Positions 60,497 to 64,000 of a stretch of 64,000 bases of DNA are shown here, piece after piece. The stretch is from Artemia franciscana (lineage: Eukaryota; Arthropoda; Branchiopoda; Anostraca; Artemiidae). A program made the position numbers and the translations under genes. The stretch lies in assembly GCF_032884065.1 (NCBI RefSeq), contig NC_088867.1, positions 29,433,252 through 29,497,251 of the forward strand. The letters run 5' to 3'. The stretch's first letter is position 1. Every line of letters begins with the position of its first letter. Under the pieces are notes generated by a model. It did no database searches, was not told the origin of the DNA, and worked only from the letters and a program-made list of their open reading frames with translations.

Positions 60497-60578
60497 CGTC
60501 TTGATAATCGATGGGAAGATTACTTTTTCTTAGGTTTCCACTAGGAAGGGCGTTGGATTCCATAGTCTCGTTTTCCAC
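60497..60578 (-). CDS. Tor: Tor kinase, exon between kinase domain and FATC (linker)
   Basis: An 82-base open exon after acceptor CTTACTTACAG and before donor GTAAAT on the minus strand. It encodes VENETMESNALPSGNLRKSN then LPIDYQD plus one base. That base joins AC of the next exon to make Asp, giving an in-frame run into the FATC exon. The region corresponds to the poorly conserved linker between the kinase catalytic core and FATC in Tor proteins, so identity rests on position, phase and splice sites rather than on sequence. The kinase-core exons are not visible and must lie further upstream, beyond 64000, or in unreadable short exons. Confidence 0.65.
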
Positions 60579-62849
60579 CTGTAAGTAAGATGGTATGAGG
60601 AAGTTAAATATCTTAAATAAGCGCAAATATCCAAATACAAATCTATAGGCTACTATGCTCGAATAGATTTCTATGAGACTATTCTTCCCAGGAAAGGATA
60701 CATTCAAGAGACTGGTAGTAAGTTTCTACGCAGAATGAATTCACATTTTAAATGCTTCATTTCACTCCTGCTTCTTTTGCAAGGGTATTTGGATTTTCAA
60801 CAAACTATATAAATTACATTTGATTGCAATAATCAATGCAATAGGGTGATTAAGTAAAGATCTGTGTGCCTCATACTATTTTACACTGCATCATCAGTTA
60901 CAGCAGAAGATCGCTGAAAGTTTGAAGGAAACGACGCATTCGATCCCATCTTCTAAGATCTAGAGACTTCTTTAAGTGAAAGAACTGATCAGAGGGCAGA
61001 GAACCACCCTCTCCGTGACCTTTATTGTGCAGGCACTCTTAATACCCAATAACGCCTCAGAAAGGTTTCAAGATGGCTATTATAATCAGACTGGTCAATG
61101 AGGTAAAAAAAAAAAAAAAAAAAACACATCCAAAGACAAAATTATACGTGCAGTTCCATGGAGAAAAGTTTCAAATTATGCTATAAAAGGCTTTATAGAT
61201 CAATTTTAGTACATTATACCTTAACGATGTCAAGATTGTACAGATACCTTGACTGCAGAGTTTTCTCAACCCCCGCGTTAAATGTAAAAATTTAAACACA
61301 TTAAAGCTTCTTTTGGCACTCTCGACCAGATGCCTGTACTAAACAAAAATACAGGTGTAAATATTTTACTCATGGTACTCGACCATGAGTCTGAATCGAA
61401 AGATACTTTGGTCTATACTAATGGATTGTCTAGGACTGGGCCCTGAAGCCCGAATCAAACTAATTCATCCCCGTCTTCATAAGCATAGAGATGTTGTTGC
61501 TCCTTGCCTATTCAGTTTCAAGCAAATTGGAAACAAACGTGATCTTATTTTTGCCACAACTTTGTGGAAACACATTTTCTTTTTCGATCAGCTTCTAAAT
61601 TCAAAGCCCATGCTTCCAAGCTAAGAATTTTTTTGAATATCTGGATGTACTTGACCAAGGGTTTAAGGTTTAACTTTCAAGCTGTAATAAAAAAGTTTGC
61701 GTGATCTTTTTTGGGCCCCGTTTTCAGCCAAAAAGGCATATATATTTTTTTTAATTTGTTATTTTTTTCTGCATTTTGAGGCACCTTCACCATCAAATAC
61801 AAATGGCAAATCAAAAAAAAAAATCTGGCCCCGATTTATTGGAAGCTCGTGCCCCCAGCCTAAATGATTTCGTGTCCATAAAGGTTCCTTTAACTACGGA
61901 ACTTTCATATTCAAGTTTCGAGTCGTTCAGAAAATAAAATATCTTTGTCTTTTTTGGACCCAATTTTTTGTGGGACCGTATTCCGAAGTTAATGTTTCAG
62001 TTACATTAGAGTCCTCTTAGTTCCAAGACTATTAGTTCCAGCTGATAAAAAGACAACGTGTTTTATGCATTTCAAAGCCTCCTAACGCACATTCCATTTC
62101 CAACAAAATGTTCGGTCCCCTTAATCAAGCCAATGACTCTTTAAAGTTTGGACCCAGTAATAAAAAAAAAAGAAAAAAAAAAAAAAAAAAAGTCATTTTT
62201 CGAACCCCATTTGGGGGAAATCGAATTATCTTTAAAATTATTACTTGGATGTTAGGGCCCCAACGGCGGAAAAACTTAAAAATACAAGTTCCAAACAGAC
62301 CAAAACTATCAGCCCTTTTTAGAGCCACATTTTTGGGGGACCTATGCCCCAAAACTAAAATAGCATTTTGTGCATTATGGTTCCCCTCACCTAGGGACGT
62401 GTTTTAAGCAGCAATTTGTAAAAAAAAAAAGGTTTTTGGACCTTCTTGGCCAATTGACAGGTTCCATTTTAGAAGTAACATTTTTTTCCTTTTCCCCCCT
62501 TCTCTATTGGGTTCCCTTTGCCAAAGAACTTAAGGATGCAAGTTTGAGCCAATACGATAAAAAAAATTGTCTATGTCTCAAACTAATTTTTACTGTAAAT
62601 TAGGTTTCTCTTGGCCTAAGGTCTTCCGGCTCTAAGTTTCAAACCGATTAGGAACCCAAAGTTTATGGCCTAATTACATCCTCACCGAAAATAAAATGTG
62701 CCATCTTCCTGGCCCAGAAAAAGATAGCCGAAGGTTTCGAGCCAATCAAACACCCAATAGCGAACATGCCCATTTTTTCACTAGAAAACTGATATATAAA
62801 AAACTGGAAATTTTCATTATTTATGGTTCTTTCCTAAGGAGTGTTGGGG
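60579..62849. other. Tor intron or flank, with degenerate repeats
   Basis: No exon is recognised. From about 61640 to 62680 the sequence is a set of diverged repeats (TTTTTTGGACCC, GGGGGACC, CATTTTGTGCATTxTGG, GGTTCCC recur at irregular spacing), suggesting an old tandem array. The A-run at 62160-62190 and open frames 61385-61624 and 62108-62407 are not considered genes. Confidence 0.45.
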
Positions 62850-63180
62850 CTCACTGCATACCCGGAGGAATTTTTCCGGACCTTTCGATTATGTTGAACA
62901 AAAATGGTTATCACAAAATTTCGGTGAGGTGTCTTGGATAATTACGGGGTTAGAGGGTAGCAAAAAGGAGAGAGCGAAGGAGATTTTTGGGCAGGTAATT
63001 TGCCCAAAAATCACTTGCTACACTCATAAAGGGCACTAAAACTTTCTAATCGAATGGCACTAAAACTTTCTAACTTCCTCTTCCAACTGTTTCATACAAA
63101 ATAGACTGGTAGACAAAATAAATAAATACATAAATAATTCACTGCAAGCACATGGCTTTAGTGAGGCAACACTAGTATGT
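62850..63180 (+). repeat. S1-like unit
   Basis: It carries TTTTTCCGGACCTTTCGATTA, GTTGAACAAAAATGGTTATC, AAAGGGCACTAAAACTTTC and CTTTAGTGAGGCAACA in the S1 order. Diverged. Confidence 0.5.
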
Positions 63181-63469
63181 TGCCGAAGCTCATTAATTAC
63201 CAGTGCGATATAACGGTGTTAAAACGAGCAGAAATTATTCACTATGTAAGACGGGCTACCACTCCCTCAAACTCCTTTTAAAAATGTAAAAGCTTGAAAA
63301 GTTTTTTTTAGTATTCCAGATTCTTATGCTAATAGATCTTGATATGCAGATTTATAATAAAATAAAAAACTTCAAGTTCATTTAGAGTTTTGTTTAAGGG
63401 CAAGTCAATACTTATAATCGCTAATACGAACTGCTGGTTAAATTGTTTCCGAACTCCCGTTTTTTAGAG

Positions 63470-63920
63470 TTTCACTTATCAAACAGTTCGTGGTAACGAA
63501 CTGTAGTAAGGAGCGACCCGGCTCAATAGTAACCAAAACTCTAAAAAATGGAATTTTGATACCAATAGCTACATCAAAAGAATCGTATTTTAATGCTGGT
63601 TTTAAATATATAAGTTTCATCAAGTTTAGTCTTACCCATCAAAAGTTAAAAGTTTGACATCAAAACTTAAAACGCACAGAAATTACTTCGTATATGAAAG
63701 AGGCTGCTTCCTCATCAACGCCCCGCTCTTTACGCTAAAGTTTTTTACTGTTTTAGAAAGAAGAATTGAGAGAAAGAGTCAAACTTTAGCGTAAAGAGCG
63801 GGGCGTTGATGAGGAAGCAACCTCTTTCATATACGAAGTAATTTCTGTGCGTTTTAAGTTTTGATGTCACTCCTTACTTTCAGTTGAAAAAACTTGTTTT
63901 TTTTTTTATTTAATTGTTTA
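63470..63920 (-). mobile_element. family B element, copy 6 (terminal tail fused to one hairpin)
   Basis: On the minus strand it ends with CAGTTCGTTACCACGAACTG and TTTGAT (63500-63477), and has about 150 bases of tail followed directly by a hairpin unit (63655-63905). The long tail and the second-subtype hairpin are absent, so it is a deletion derivative like copy 5. Confidence 0.7.
63655..63905. repeat. hairpin unit P13, almost perfect palindrome
   Basis: Arms of about 75 bases differ at roughly one position (GGCTGC against GGTTGC). Private variants GCACAGAAATTACTTCGTATA and CTTCCTCATCAACGCC are shared by both arms. The spacer is about 50 bases (TTTTACTGTTTTAGAAAGAAG). Transcripts would fold into a long hairpin. 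Confidence 0.9.
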
Positions 63921-64000
63921 TAAGAGTTGCTCTTCATTTACCGTTTATGACTATGAATAGTTTGAAAACTGCTGGCAAACGTTTTCCCTATCAGGAGCCG

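Noticed and set aside
61385-61624. 79-codon open frame on the plus strand near the Tor locus
   Set aside because: No recognisable domain, no splice context, and it lies at the edge of a degenerate repeat array.

Overview
This is a eukaryotic, AT-rich, repeat-dominated invertebrate window, most likely an arthropod and plausibly a crustacean (inference from the Tor and cysteine-protease sequences and the transposon mix; there is no species marker). Most of it is layered transposable elements, tandem arrays and (TA)n microsatellites. Only two host genes can be supported firmly. On the minus strand is the 3' end of the Tor (mTOR) kinase gene: a linker exon (60497-60578), the FATC exon (58893-59070) and a terminal exon with only 16 coding bases (56133-56148). 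On the plus strand is the large last exon of a papain/cathepsin-L-like cysteine protease (50412-51398).

Layout. 1-3.1 kb: a long inverted-repeat element. 3.25-7.63 kb: a LINE fragment (here LINE-A, minus strand) split by a 2.7 kb non-coding element (family B). 7.6-16 kb: RTE-like LINE 3' ends, a G/C-tract-rich repeat (family C), two satellite-like arrays and small hairpin elements. 16.3-17.1 kb: the 3' end of a CR1-like LINE. 19.36-30.38 kb: a second, oppositely oriented LINE-A copy interrupted by a nested series of insertions. 30.4-32.5 kb: a minisatellite and a satellite array. 36.6-37.2 kb: a reverse-transcriptase relic. 41.5-43.9 kb: two complete Helitron-like elements and a third Helitron 3' end. 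47.4-49.2 kb: family B plus an RTE end. 50.4-51.4 kb: the protease. 51.8-54.6 kb: two more family B copies. 55.4-60.6 kb: a tRNA-Lys-like relic and the Tor 3' end, with another LINE end in an intron. 61-64 kb: degenerate repeats and a nearly perfect palindrome.

The most notable structure is the nest at 19.36-30.38 kb, whose insertion order can be read from its junctions. A CR1-like LINE (LINE-B, minus) sits in LINE-A between two TGAAAG copies, and removing it restores the LINE-A reading frame through a zinc-knuckle motif. A Penelope-like element (RT plus GIY-YIG endonuclease, followed head-to-head by a partial inverted copy) sits in the last codons of LINE-B ORF2 between 13-bp target duplications. 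A Helitron sits in the partial Penelope copy at an A|T site, and the sister Penelope copy preserves the empty site. Both Penelope copies carry a hammerhead-ribozyme-like motif.

Two other general patterns stand out. Hairpin units of family B carry variants private to each copy on both arms. All three Helitrons carry the same remnant of a dead helicase C-terminus, which points to mobilisation in trans.
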